DNA of 64,000 nt from Wohlfahrtiimonas larvae_A (GTDB lineage: Bacteria; Pseudomonadota; Gammaproteobacteria; Cardiobacteriales; Wohlfahrtiimonadaceae), in assembly GCA_040394195.1 (NCBI GenBank), contig JBEBSR010000006.1:1-64000 (forward strand), in the 5' to 3' direction. The position numbers and the translations under genes are program-made. Each line of letters begins with the position of its first letter. The first letter of the stretch is position 1. The notes under the pieces are model-generated. The model was not told the origin of the DNA. It did no database searches and worked only from the letters and a program-made list of their open reading frames with translations. Shown here piece after piece: positions 1 through 8,857 of this stretch.

Positions 1-210
1 ACCACCCTATAATCCAAGGATATTGAGTTGTTATAATTAATCGCCATGTATACATGGTTGTATTAGAGAGAAAACTACTATATAAAAATAAACTAAAAAA
101 AATTAATAAAATTCCCCAGTAAATTTCTGCTGATATATATATTTTTAATGTTCCAAATGAACAAAATACTAAGAACAAACTTAAAAATATATGATTATTA
201 TATTTCAGCA

Positions 211-1491
211 TTACCTTGCCCCAAAACCTGTCAACATTGTTTTAATCGTTTTAAATACAATTAATACATCCAACCAAAATGAAAAATGCTTAATATAGTA
301 CAAATCATATTCGAGTTTGATGCTTGTTTCATCTGCGTTCGCTGCATAACCTTGCGTCACTTGTGCCCAGCCTGAAATCCCAGGGCGTACAACATGGCGA
401 TACGAATAAAATGGAATTTCTTTCTTAAATTGTTCCACAAATACACGTTGCTCTGGACGCGGGCCAATTAAGCTCATATCACCTTTTAGGATATTTATAA
501 ATTGAGGTATTTCATCTATACGTGTTTTACGAATAAACTTACCAACTTTTGTTACCCTAGAATCACTTTGTGTCGCGAATTGCGCGCCTTTACTTTCAGA
601 ATCCTGACACATACTCCGAAGCTTATAAACTTTGAAATCTTTATCGCTCAACCCAACTCGCTCTTGAATAAAAAACATAGGGCCTTTGCTTTCGAGTTTT
701 ATAATTAAGCCAAAAATTAGCATTAATGGAATCCAAATTGGTGCTAAAAGAATTACAAATGCAATTTCAGCTAATCTTTTAATAATTCCATATAAAGATG
801 TTGTATAAAGAGCACCAAATATATTTTCTGATAAATGATTAACTTTTACTCTACCACTTAATTGTTCCACCATTAGTCGGCTATGGTAAACAGGTATATT
901 AGCCAATGCACAATTGGCAAGAAAAGCCTGCCACTCATCTGGCATATCTGCTCTTAAATCAGCGACAACTGCATCATATCTAGTATTACCGAGAGAAGGC
1001 TCGCTCAGCACCCTACTATCTACTTGAGAAAATACCTCAACTCCAAGATAATCACCATAAGGAACCAAAGCTAATTTTAAGCTTTGATATTTTCTACCCA
1101 AATAATACCCAATTACAACCCAGCCGTTAGCAATTAAAAAAGACATTAGCAATACTGAACGAGAATAATCTAATCGTAATACTAAAATGATACCTATTAT
1201 ACAAGCCCAGCTGATTGTCACTGATGGCAATAAATAAATGATCAAACGAGCACCAGGAAACTTCTGTATACCTTTGTACAATATGAATGATAAAAAAAAC
1301 GCAAATGCATTTGCTAAAGTAGTATGCAATTGAACAGCTGATGAAAAACTATATAATTTTAATAACCCTGGCCACATAATAGCAGAAGGAACAAGAACTA
1401 CTGTAATGAACCCCACAATTAGCTGAAACCAAAAATTAAATAACAATCTCTCATACCATCGAGAATGCCTTCTTTGTTGATTATGTACCAA
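211..1491 (-). CDS. Polyprenyl-phosphate sugar-1-phosphate transferase (WbaP/PglC-like)
   Basis: Probably starts capsule, O-antigen or exopolysaccharide units by moving a hexose-1-phosphate from a UDP-sugar to undecaprenyl phosphate in the inner membrane. The N-terminal half has about four hydrophobic segments and a degenerate nucleotide-binding-like region. The C-terminal ~190 residues are the bacterial sugar transferase domain: one membrane segment, FFIQERVG, KLRSM, then the catalytic-type region TRIDEIPQFINILKGDMSLIGPRPE and RPGISGWAQV. At 426 aa it has the length of full WbaP-type enzymes. The start is a TTG, because no ATG precedes the first membrane segments. It is AT-rich and stands alone at the window edge, so the rest of a polysaccharide locus may lie to the left. 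The family is firm; the sugar cannot be told. Confidence 0.88.
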   Translation of the reverse strand: MVHNQQRRHSRWYERLLFNFWFQLIVGFITVVLVPSAIMWPGLLKLYSFSSAVQLHTTLANAFAFFLSFILYKGIQKFPGARLIIYLLPSVTISWACIIGIILVLRLDYSRSVLLMSFLIANGWVVIGYYLGRKYQSLKLALVPYGDYLGVEVFSQVDSRVLSEPSLGNTRYDAVVADLRADMPDEWQAFLANCALANIPVYHSRLMVEQLSGRVKVNHLSENIFGALYTTSLYGIIKRLAEIAFVILLAPIWIPLMLIFGLIIKLESKGPMFFIQERVGLSDKDFKVYKLRSMCQDSESKGAQFATQSDSRVTKVGKFIRKTRIDEIPQFINILKGDMSLIGPRPEQRVFVEQFKKEIPFYSYRHVVRPGISGWAQVTQGYAANADETSIKLEYDLYYIKHFSFWLDVLIVFKTIKTMLTGFGAR

Positions 1492-1618
1492 AATCTAACC
1501 CCGCATTTAGATTTTAATTAATTAATAACTACTAGACTATAATTTTATTTTTGCCCATTATATGCTAAATTCTTCCATATTGTGCGATTACCTAGAATTA
1601 TCTTTATACAGTGAACAT

Positions 1619-2296
1619 ATGACTTTAACCAACTCTTGGAAACAATTCCTCCAAATAGAATCCAAAAAACCTTATTTTCAAGAAATCCACCATAAGCTTT
1701 CTCAAGTTGATATAACAAATACAAGTATTTACCCAACTGAAGAAGAACGTTTCACTGCATATAAGCTCACAGCACTATCTGATGTCAAAGTCGTGATTTT
1801 AGGGCAAGATCCTTATCATGGTCCTAATCAAGCGAATGGATTAGCTTTCTCAGTGCATAAAAATATTCCTATTCCACCATCATTACGCAATATGTATAAA
1901 GAACTCGCAGATGATATTGAAGGATTTCAGCTCCCTAATCATGGTTCTTTAATCGAATGGGCTGAGCAAGGTGTGTTTCTACTGAACACCTCATTATCTG
2001 TTGAAGCTTCTAAAGCAGGTTCTCATTCTAATATTGGCTGGCAACATCTTACGGATGCAACCATTCGTGAAATCAGCGAGCAATGTGAGAATGCTGTCTT
2101 TATTTTATGGGGCAGCCATGCTCAGAAGAAAATTCCATTGATTGATCAATCAAAGCATCACATCATCACATCTGTGCATCCTTCTCCATTATCTGCTTAT
2201 CGTGGATTTTTTGGCTCTAAACCATTTTCACAAACCAATCAATACTTAGTTTCACATGGTAAAACGCCAATTGATTGGCAAATTACAGATCAATAA
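1619..2296 (+). CDS. ung: Uracil-DNA glycosylase (family 1)
   Basis: Removes uracil from DNA as the first step of base-excision repair in the cytoplasm. The water-activating motif GQDPYHG, the uracil-stacking region GLAFSV, the LLNTSLSVE stretch and the minor-groove loop HPSPLSAYRGFFG are all intact and in order. From the ATG at 1619 the protein is 225 aa, close to the 229 aa of the E. coli enzyme. The frame is open further upstream, but the extra 19 residues do not resemble the family. It is divergent from the sugar transferase gene and convergent with the GNAT gene. Confidence 0.96.
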   Translation: MTLTNSWKQFLQIESKKPYFQEIHHKLSQVDITNTSIYPTEEERFTAYKLTALSDVKVVILGQDPYHGPNQANGLAFSVHKNIPIPPSLRNMYKELADDIEGFQLPNHGSLIEWAEQGVFLLNTSLSVEASKAGSHSNIGWQHLTDATIREISEQCENAVFILWGSHAQKKIPLIDQSKHHIITSVHPSPLSAYRGFFGSKPFSQTNQYLVSHGKTPIDWQITDQ

Positions 2297-2302
2297 TTTT
2301 AA

Positions 2303-2338
2303 GATTAAAAAAATATCACTCTCTATGAGAGTGATATT
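2303..2338 (-). terminator. Intrinsic terminator of the GNAT/MCE operon
   Basis: A perfect 12-bp stem (2312-2323 with 2327-2338) closes on a 3-nt loop. On the minus strand it is followed by a run of T (the A-run at 2308-2314 on the plus strand). It lies just past the stop of the minus-strand GNAT gene. The plus side lacks a T-run, so it may act only weakly for ung. Confidence 0.8.
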
Positions 2339-2346
2339 GAATAAAC

Positions 2347-2784
2347 TTACACAATCAATGTCTTAATCATATTGATGTGAGGCTCACCATCTTCCAGATA
2401 TTCATCACCCACAACTGAAAAACCTAATTTTTCATAAAACGGCACAGCATAAACTTGTGCAGATAAATTGAGGCTTTCATAAGATAATTTCTCAGCTTGA
2501 TCTAAAATGGCTTCCATAATTTTGAAACCTAAGCCAAGACCACGAAACTCTTTTAAAATAGCCACTCGCCCGATTTTGCCAATATTATCTTGCGGGATTA
2601 AACGCGCCGTGCCAATTGCTGCACCATCTTTATAGAGAATACATTGCCATGCAATTTTATCGTAATCATCAATATCGATTTCCGCAGGAAAGCCTTGTTC
2701 CTGTGTGAAGACTAAATCACGCACATAATATGCATCTTGGATACATGGATCTGAATCACCATGAATCATTTTACATTCCATCAT
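2347..2784 (-). CDS. GNAT family N-acetyltransferase (ElaA-like)
   Basis: Small 145-aa acyltransferase that would use acetyl-CoA; the substrate is unknown. The middle carries the GNAT core: GTARLIP (beta-4), then IGRVAILKEFRGLGLGFKIMEAIL, with the CoA pyrophosphate-binding R-G-L-G-L-G pattern. The LSAQVYAVPFYEKLGFSVVGDEYLEDGEPHI ending is typical of YjcF/ElaA-like proteins. GAGG sits about 8 nt before two consecutive ATG codons, so the first or second is used. It is the last gene before a strong terminator and follows the Nudix gene by about 40 nt. Confidence 0.8.
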   Translation of the reverse strand: MMECKMIHGDSDPCIQDAYYVRDLVFTQEQGFPAEIDIDDYDKIAWQCILYKDGAAIGTARLIPQDNIGKIGRVAILKEFRGLGLGFKIMEAILDQAEKLSYESLNLSAQVYAVPFYEKLGFSVVGDEYLEDGEPHINMIKTLIV

Positions 2785-2827
2785 ATCGAATCCTCATTGC
2801 TATATTTCAATCAGGATTCAATATACA

Positions 2828-3694
2828 TTAAATTGCAGGTTTAAAATAACTCATTAATTGAGCTTTTTCATAAATATCCACATCTAACCAATCTTGGCGC
2901 AACAAGAAATTCAACATCACTAACGCTGTATTAGGTTTAAATAAATCTTGTTGTTGTAACAATGCTATCACTTCAGAAATTGGCAAGCGTATAAACTTTT
3001 CTACTTCCCCATCCTGATTGTGTGGTTTGAATGATTCTGGCAATTCCACATCGAAACAATGTAAAACATCGTTACGAATACCAAATTCATCTTCCGTAAT
3101 ATATTGAATACTGCCTTTGTATTGGGCTGGCTCAACCAAATCTTTTACAATGCCAGCTTCTTCTTCAGCTTCTTTATATAAATTATCTTTGAGTGATAAT
3201 TCAGCTGGCAAACCACCTGCCACCAATTGATCATATTTTAAAGGTGCAATCACACGATTAATAGAACGCTGTGCAATCCAAATATGCGGAACATCATCAA
3301 TCACTGTGTAACCATTCAAATGAACACCATGCGCTTGCAATGCAAGCAATGGCACAACGCCGCGTTCTAGTTGAAATATTTCAGTTTGGCGATCAGCATC
3401 CAAATAAATAGAGAAAAGCTCATCTCGCCAATTATTCACTAAACCTTCATCACGCAATTTTTGAGATAGCTCTTTCAAAGCATGTGAACGATCTTCAATG
3501 CTCATTTCTACAAACTCTTGAGCAAACATGCCCATTAAATTGCCAAATGTGAATTGAAAAATCTTAGGAAATTGATCAAATATAGCAATATGCGCTTTAT
3601 TTACATAACCAACCTTCTGCCCTTGAAAGCTCAAAGGCGTATAATTTGCTAGGTTTGGCGTTGGCAAAGCAGCCAATAAATGTTGATATGTCAT
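2828..3694 (-). CDS. Nudix hydrolase with DUF4743 N-terminal domain (Tnr3-like)
   Basis: Residues 1 to about 110 form the DUF4743-type N-terminal domain. The Nudix fold follows, with the Nudix box around AGGLPAELSLKDNLYKEAEEEAGI (GG, then K-E-A-E-E-E-A-G). This architecture matches the Nudix half of fungal Tnr3 and plant relatives, which hydrolyse damaged (oxidised) thiamine diphosphate. Similar activity here is inference. It starts 9 nt after the lipoprotein gene of the MCE transporter, so it is probably co-transcribed. The family is clear; the substrate is not tested. Confidence 0.82.
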   Translation of the reverse strand: MTYQHLLAALPTPNLANYTPLSFQGQKVGYVNKAHIAIFDQFPKIFQFTFGNLMGMFAQEFVEMSIEDRSHALKELSQKLRDEGLVNNWRDELFSIYLDADRQTEIFQLERGVVPLLALQAHGVHLNGYTVIDDVPHIWIAQRSINRVIAPLKYDQLVAGGLPAELSLKDNLYKEAEEEAGIVKDLVEPAQYKGSIQYITEDEFGIRNDVLHCFDVELPESFKPHNQDGEVEKFIRLPISEVIALLQQQDLFKPNTALVMLNFLLRQDWLDVDIYEKAQLMSYFKPAI

Positions 3695-3703
3695 AAGTAA
3701 ACT

Positions 3704-4288
3704 TTAATGGCGATTAATATCTCTAACAATTGTTGGTAATAAACGTGCTAATGCACGATTATAAGCTTCTACACCGCCTGCTGCATCTTGTGATGTTGCT
3801 GGCTCAGTTGTTGAATAAATTTTAGAGAAGACTAATTGATGTGTCGTTGAATTCACTAAACGAACCATTAAGCTCAAATCAACTGTGCTTTTACCATCCA
3901 CAAAGCGTTGTTGCATTTTTTGAATTGTTGCATCCACTTTATATGGGCTCTGAATAGAAGTTGGCGCCATCAAAACATCTTGATAAGCATTCGATGCAAT
4001 CAATGCATCCGCCAAAGCAACTTTCATCAAATATATTGGTGGCTCAACCCAAGCACTTTTCGTATATGCTTCAATTACATTAGCATTACGTGTATACGTA
4101 ATATCCTTATTTGCACCCGTGCCAAAAGATTTCACATCACTCACAGTAATTGAATATGGCTTTTGCTTATTACTTGGCTGAATAGACGAAATTACATCTG
4201 AATTAAAAGTGTATTGAGTTCTATAAGGTGCAGATCCACAACCCGCAATGAATAATAGTGAAGCTAAAACTACTGTTAATTTTCCCAT
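3704..4288 (-). CDS. ABC-type transport auxiliary lipoprotein (DUF330/PqiC-like)
   Basis: Predicted outer-membrane lipoprotein partner of the MCE transporter. It has a short signal peptide ending in the lipobox LFIAGC, so the mature protein begins at Cys17. The rest is a mixed alpha/beta domain of about 175 residues with the family patterns SVDLSLMVRLVNS and LVFSKIYS. The ATG at 4288 is chosen because GGAGAA sits 5-6 nt before it. An upstream in-frame start would overlap the MCE gene and put residues ahead of the signal peptide. It follows the MCE protein in the usual order permease-ATPase-MCE-lipoprotein. Confidence 0.85.
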   Translation of the reverse strand: MGKLTVVLASLLFIAGCGSAPYRTQYTFNSDVISSIQPSNKQKPYSITVSDVKSFGTGANKDITYTRNANVIEAYTKSAWVEPPIYLMKVALADALIASNAYQDVLMAPTSIQSPYKVDATIQKMQQRFVDGKSTVDLSLMVRLVNSTTHQLVFSKIYSTTEPATSQDAAGGVEAYNRALARLLPTIVRDINRH

Positions 4289-4298
4289 TATATTCTCC

Positions 4299-5219
4299 TT
4301 ATTCACCAGGGCCACGTTTAGGTTTAGATTTGCCCATGATCAATGCATTTGGTTCATTATTCAATTGATTAATTAACTGAGAAGTTTGATATAAAATTGT
4401 ATTCAACTCAGTAAATGTAGAATTCAAGTTTGGTATCTGTGTGCGAATAGATTTTCCTAAATTTTCGAACACGACTGCTGTTTGATTCCATGATTCCAAT
4501 GTGAGATCTGCATTATGCAATGTTACCTGCAAGTCTTCTGATGTTTTCTTCACATTATCAGTAATCACGCTGAATGAATCAAAAGCCTGTAAAGCTCTAT
4601 CCAGTTTTGGTTCAATACGATCCACCATATTCGCAACATCTTCAGAACTATCAGCCAAATTGTTTGTTAAGCGATCCATGTTTTTCAAGATATTATTAAT
4701 ATGCTCAGCATTTTCTTGCGTCACAACTAAATCTAATTTGGAAGATAGATCAGAAACAGACTTAGATACTTCATTGAAAGCTGTATCTAAGCGCTTGGCT
4801 AAAGATGCACCATTCTTAATGCTAGGTACTGGATTTTCTGATGTTGGTACAATATCAGGTGAAGTTGCTCTCCCACCAGTTAAGCTCACACCCACTAAAC
4901 CTGTGATCCCACGGCTTGTTAAAACAGCCTCTGTATCAGCCTTAATTGGCGTGCCTTTAATAATATCCAAAGAGATAATCACATAGCGTGGATCTTTTTC
5001 ATTTAATTGAATTTTACGGACAATACCAACATCCACGCCTTTATAGTTCACAGATGAATTGACTGATAAGCCTGAAACTGACTCCGTTGTAACAACTTTA
5101 TATGGTAAATAAGTAACTTTTTCAGTACCTACTGTTAACCAAACTACCAGTGTTAATAATGCGATGGCAAACCCCACCACAAAAACACCGACAGCAGCAA
5201 AACTAAATTTATTTTCCAT
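4299..5219 (-). CDS. MCE (MlaD-like) lipid-binding periplasmic protein
   Basis: Substrate-binding component of an MCE-type lipid transporter, anchored in the inner membrane. One membrane helix at residues ~8-30 is followed by a single MCE domain (~40-115; YKVVTTESVSGLSVNSSVNYKGVDVGIV). A long helical region (~125-280) with heptad-like leucines follows, including DLSSKLDLVV and NILKNMDRLTNNLADS. At 306 aa it is much longer than E. coli MlaD (183 aa) and nearer to MCE proteins with a C-terminal helical barrel. Its ATG lies inside the end of the ATPase gene (11-nt overlap), which suggests coupled translation. Confidence 0.9.
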   Translation of the reverse strand: MENKFSFAAVGVFVVGFAIALLTLVVWLTVGTEKVTYLPYKVVTTESVSGLSVNSSVNYKGVDVGIVRKIQLNEKDPRYVIISLDIIKGTPIKADTEAVLTSRGITGLVGVSLTGGRATSPDIVPTSENPVPSIKNGASLAKRLDTAFNEVSKSVSDLSSKLDLVVTQENAEHINNILKNMDRLTNNLADSSEDVANMVDRIEPKLDRALQAFDSFSVITDNVKKTSEDLQVTLHNADLTLESWNQTAVVFENLGKSIRTQIPNLNSTFTELNTILYQTSQLINQLNNEPNALIMGKSKPKRGPGE

Positions 5220-6000
5220 AAGTTTCCTCTGTCGCTCGTCCTCTTGGACCTTGAAAATAATGCTGTATTAAAGGATGTGGATCCTTCACTAATTCGCCTA
5301 TGGGTTTATAAGCTAGAATTTTTTTCTCACCCAAAAAGGCAACTTTATCTGTAATTGCCCACAATGAATCTAAATCGTGCGTTACCATCATAATAGTGAG
5401 CGAAAGTGACTCTTTCAGCTGATTCATCAAGTCATCAAATTCACCTGCACCAACAGGATCTAAACCAGCTGTTGGCTCGTCTAAAAATAATAACTGCGGA
5501 TCTAATGCTAATGCTCTTGCTAATGCTGCTCGTTTAATCATGCCACCAGACAGCTCTTTCGGTAACAAATGTGCAGCATGCGGAGGTAAACCTGACAAAA
5601 TAATTTTAAGCTCCGCAAGCTCTTTCATTTCTGCATTGGATAATGATAAATGTTCTTTCATCGGTACCATTACATTTTCTAGTACGGTCAAAGAGCTGAA
5701 TAATGCACCACTCTGGAATAACATCCCAAAACGTTTTCTTAAATCCATCTGTTGTTGGCCATTGATTCCCCAAACTGGTTCACCCATCATATAGATTTGT
5801 CCAGAATGCGGTTTCAACAACATAATAATTGCGCGAAGCAGTGTTGTTTTACCAGAACCTGAACCACCAACTAAAGCAACCAACTCGCCTTTTTTCACTG
5901 TCATGTTTAAATCTTCATGTACAGAATGAGTGCCAAAGCGATTATATAAATGCTCAATCTCAATTGCGATATTGGATTTATCTGAAATAATATCTGTCAT
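5209..6000 (-). CDS. ABC transporter ATPase (MlaF-like)
   Basis: Cytoplasmic ATPase that powers the MCE lipid transporter. It contains Walker A GGSGSGKTT (~41-49), a Q-loop at LFQSG, the signature LSGGMIKR, Walker B LLFLDEPTAGLDP and the switch histidine in VTHD. The SGGM form of the signature is typical of MlaF-type ATPases rather than SGGQ importers. It is 263 aa, like E. coli MlaF (269 aa). Its start codon overlaps the permease stop as TAATG, so the two should be made in matched amounts. Confidence 0.93.
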   Translation of the reverse strand: MTDIISDKSNIAIEIEHLYNRFGTHSVHEDLNMTVKKGELVALVGGSGSGKTTLLRAIIMLLKPHSGQIYMMGEPVWGINGQQQMDLRKRFGMLFQSGALFSSLTVLENVMVPMKEHLSLSNAEMKELAELKIILSGLPPHAAHLLPKELSGGMIKRAALARALALDPQLLFLDEPTAGLDPVGAGEFDDLMNQLKESLSLTIMMVTHDLDSLWAITDKVAFLGEKKILAYKPIGELVKDPHPLIQHYFQGPRGRATEETYGK

Positions 6001-7115
6001 TAGATCGGAACGTTCCTTGTAATAATTGAGAAGATCGCATCACAAATGATGACCAAAAAGATTGCCTGTACAACAGAAACGGTTGTTTGCTTACCAACAC
6101 TATCTGCACCACCTTTTACACGAAAGCCCTGATAACAACCTGTCAATGCAATGATTAATGCAAAAATAGGAGTTTTTGCTAAACCTACAATTAACGTATT
6201 TACTGTCATGACCTCTGGAATTCGGTCTAAAAACACAGTAAATGATACATCTAAATAGTTATTGGCTAAAACCATGCCACCAAAAATACTGCAAATATCA
6301 GCAAATACAGTCAATAATGGTAGTGCAAGCACTAATGCAAATGCTTTAGGTATAACCAATTGATCCAATGGATTGATCCCGATAGTCTTCAAAGCATCAA
6401 CTTCTTCATTCACAACCATCGTACCTATCTGTGCAGCAATCGCTGAGCCTGTTCGACCCGCAACAATGATCGCGGTCATCAAGGGCGCCAATTCACGCAA
6501 CATTGAAATAGAAATCAATTCAACAACGAAGATATTTGCACCATATTGCTTCAACAGCGCGCCACCTTGATACGCAATTACGATGCCGATCAAGAAATTC
6601 AACAAACCAATAATAAATAAAGCTTGAACACCACCAGTTTGCACATTAGACCATAAAGCTTTCCAACGAATTTTCGTTGGATTCGCTAGATTTTTGCCCA
6701 TAACAATGGAAACACGGCCAACAAAATCAAAAAAGTTATAAAACTGTCCTTTCACATCATAAGCAAGCTTACCTGCGGATGTGAAGAATGAATCTTTGGG
6801 TGCTGGCGCTAAATCCTCACACCTAACCTTGTCTGTACGCGCAGTAATGAATTCAACCAAAGTTGAAATTTCATCATGAAACTTCACAAGCTGAACTGTA
6901 CCTTGCTGTGCTTCAATTTGGCATTTGAACTTGCTCATCCAATATGCACCACTTGTATCCATGGCAACCAAAGCATCACCATTGATTTCAATAGGTTGCT
7001 TTAAATCTATATTAGAAAAATTAACACTCGCAATGGATTTCTCAATCGCCGCAGTATTAGCAATTGTCCAATCCCCTTGTAATGTTAGTTGATTTTTATC
7101 TTGTATTAACATCAT
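6000..7115 (-). CDS. MlaE-type ABC permease with N-terminal STAS domain
   Basis: Inner-membrane permease of the MCE transporter. The first ~100 residues resemble a STAS domain (LTLQGDWTIANTAAIEKSI, VAMDTSGAYWMSKF), the role played in E. coli by the separate protein MlaB. The remaining ~250 residues are an MlaE domain with the EQ-loop-like region LREL.PLMTAIIVAGRTGSAIAAQIGTM and several membrane helices. Permease and STAS are thus fused, as in other MCE systems of this gene order. It overlaps the PH-domain gene by 4 nt (ATGA). Whether it moves phospholipid in or out cannot be told. Confidence 0.9.
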   Translation of the reverse strand: MMLIQDKNQLTLQGDWTIANTAAIEKSIASVNFSNIDLKQPIEINGDALVAMDTSGAYWMSKFKCQIEAQQGTVQLVKFHDEISTLVEFITARTDKVRCEDLAPAPKDSFFTSAGKLAYDVKGQFYNFFDFVGRVSIVMGKNLANPTKIRWKALWSNVQTGGVQALFIIGLLNFLIGIVIAYQGGALLKQYGANIFVVELISISMLRELAPLMTAIIVAGRTGSAIAAQIGTMVVNEEVDALKTIGINPLDQLVIPKAFALVLALPLLTVFADICSIFGGMVLANNYLDVSFTVFLDRIPEVMTVNTLIVGLAKTPIFALIIALTGCYQGFRVKGGADSVGKQTTVSVVQAIFLVIICDAIFSIITRNVPI

Positions 7116-7732
7116 AGGCTTTCATTCTCAACAACTTGAGTTGTTAGTAATTGAGGAAAACGAATCGCAGGTAAACGGGCTGTTAATCCACCAGAAGCTT
7201 GAATGATCAAAGTACCAACTTGTAGGAAACGACTGAATATGCCTTTTTTAATATGAAATGCATCAATATGCATTCTTGGAAACTCCACAACTTGTGGCTT
7301 CAATAAACCTGTTTCCACTAAAACACGCATATTTGTCACAGTAATGCGAGTTGATAAAAATGTAAAAGTTGCACGAATCAAACGGTATAAAGCATACACT
7401 ATCACTATTTGGCTCAACCACTTTCTAGGATGCAAACGTGTTTCACTTAAAAAACTATAAATAGAATCAGGTAAATGTTCACGCAATAAGCCTGAACCTT
7501 GATGTAAATAAAACTGCACTTGATATTTCAATGAATCAGCTATGGCTGTTGGCTCATCAAATACCACTAATGAATACAGTGAAAATGAGCCTTTCGACAC
7601 AGCTTTCAACCATAAATAAAAGCCCAATAGTAATAATAATCCAGGTACGACAAAGATCCACCAATGGGTATATTGTTGTAATAATATTTCTTCGTTTCGT
7701 GCTAAATCTTCTTCTTTTCTACTGAATATCAT
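7112..7732 (-). CDS. PH-domain (bPH2-like) membrane protein
   Basis: 206-aa protein with two hydrophobic segments, WWIFVVPGLLLLLGFYLWL near the N terminus and IVIVYALYRLIRATFTFL near residue 120. A C-terminal domain with the bacterial PH pattern follows: STRITVTNMRVLVETGLLKPQVVEFPRMHIDAFHI and GTLIIQASGG. Such domains sit at membranes; the ligand is unknown. The ATG at 7732 is preceded by GGAAA at normal spacing. A TTG start 13 codons earlier is possible but would lie in the end of the nuclease gene. It overlaps the lipid permease gene by 4 nt, so a link to lipid transport is plausible but inferred. Confidence 0.75.
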   Translation of the reverse strand: MIFSRKEEDLARNEEILLQQYTHWWIFVVPGLLLLLGFYLWLKAVSKGSFSLYSLVVFDEPTAIADSLKYQVQFYLHQGSGLLREHLPDSIYSFLSETRLHPRKWLSQIVIVYALYRLIRATFTFLSTRITVTNMRVLVETGLLKPQVVEFPRMHIDAFHIKKGIFSRFLQVGTLIIQASGGLTARLPAIRFPQLLTTQVVENESL

Positions 7733-7749
7733 ATCTTTTCCAATATTTA

Positions 7750-8325
7750 TTATGGATTCATTCGGCGCCAACGCTCAGGATTTTGTTGCGCTCCAGAAAC
7801 TTTCCAAATACCTAAGCGCGACATTTTAGCTTTTTTCTCTGCATTTATATAGTCTTGATCTTTATTATATCGGTGATATACAACAGCAGCCCCCTGCTTC
7901 ACCATTTCCAAACCTAAATCTTTATTATCAATGTATAGTTTGCCAATCATACGCTGATATTGATCTTGCTCTATAATCTTAATACGAATAGCTTGATTAT
8001 GACCAATCATCGCCTTAAGAGTTTTAGTAGCAAAATCGCCCCAATGCTCTTGCCTAGTTTCAGGTGCATCCATCCCCCAAACTCTAATATAACGTAAACT
8101 TCTTTCAGAACTTTTCAATGATTTTGGACATTTCGCAACAATTGTATCACCATCCACAACCCGAGAAATTTCACAAATAAGCTCAATGGGATAACGAGAA
8201 TAAGGAGATTTATCATAACGGCTTTGAGGTTCTTCATCGAAAGATGACAACCAAAATAAACATATGCATAAACCGACAATAACTAAAACATTAAGCCATC
8301 GGTTAGATTGGCGAGATTTATTCAC
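7750..8325 (-). CDS. Membrane-anchored thermonuclease-like (SNase) protein
   Basis: Staphylococcal-nuclease-fold domain behind one N-terminal membrane anchor (WLNVLVIVGLCICLFWLSSF), so it should act in the periplasm. The catalytic pattern is present: ISRVVDGDTIVAKC, the arginine/aspartate of IRVWGMDAPETRQ, and WGDFATKTLKAMI with VKQGAAVVYHRY. The start is uncertain. The frame is open to 8433, which would overlap pgpA by 77 nt. I chose the GTG at 8325, which keeps a basic stretch and the anchor and leaves about 31 nt after pgpA. It continues the orn-pgpA run. Confidence 0.78.
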   Translation of the reverse strand: MNKSRQSNRWLNVLVIVGLCICLFWLSSFDEEPQSRYDKSPYSRYPIELICEISRVVDGDTIVAKCPKSLKSSERSLRYIRVWGMDAPETRQEHWGDFATKTLKAMIGHNQAIRIKIIEQDQYQRMIGKLYIDNKDLGLEMVKQGAAVVYHRYNKDQDYINAEKKAKMSRLGIWKVSGAQQNPERWRRMNP

Positions 8326-8356
8326 CCACCAACCTAAATATTTGATCAACCTCTTC

Positions 8357-8857
8357 TTAGAAGAGATAGCCAACTCCCCATAAAATAATGTGCATACAGA
8401 TGAGCGCCATAATGCCTGCAAACACATCATCAATCATAATGCCAAAGCCGCCTTTAACTTTTTGATCAATGATTTTAATTGGCCATGGCTTTATCACATC
8501 AAAGATTCTAAATAAGATGAATCCTAATAAAATATTTATCCATGAAAATGGCACTAGGAACATTGTGATGAAAAAGCCAACAAACTCATCAATCACAATC
8601 CCACCATGATCATGCACACCTAATTCTTGGCTAGCCTTCTCGCTCACATACCAACCAAATAAAAAGATTGCTATTACAGCAACTACATAAGGAATTGGTG
8701 ATAAAAAGCTTAATAGCATCCAAGCTGGAATTGATGCAACCGTGCCAAAAGTTCCTGGTGCAACAGGTGCACAACCTGAGCCAAAACCTGATGCAAAAAA
8801 TTGCATTGGCGTTTTAATTGTAATTTTCACATTGTGATCATGCTTGTCTTTCATCAT
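8357..8857 (-). CDS. pgpA: Phosphatidylglycerophosphatase A
   Basis: Dephosphorylates phosphatidylglycerol phosphate to phosphatidylglycerol in the inner membrane. The family marks are GSGCAPVAPGTFGTVASIP near the N terminus, then HDHGGIVIDEFVGFF with conserved acidic residues, and FDVIKPWPIK. About four membrane segments are visible. At 166 aa it matches E. coli PgpA (172 aa). It overlaps the end of orn by 4 nt and is followed by the nuclease gene, so it is probably in the orn operon. Confidence 0.94.
   Translation of the reverse strand: MMKDKHDHNVKITIKTPMQFFASGFGSGCAPVAPGTFGTVASIPAWMLLSFLSPIPYVVAVIAIFLFGWYVSEKASQELGVHDHGGIVIDEFVGFFITMFLVPFSWINILLGFILFRIFDVIKPWPIKIIDQKVKGGFGIMIDDVFAGIMALICMHIILWGVGYLF

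Noticed and set aside
1..210. Gene in the left-edge segment
   Set aside because: Very AT-rich, with stops in all frames and no recognisable RNA or repeat; nothing supported.
4501..4986. Plus-strand frame of 161 codons inside the MCE gene
   Set aside because: A shadow of the minus-strand MCE gene; no ribosome site and no protein-like pattern.
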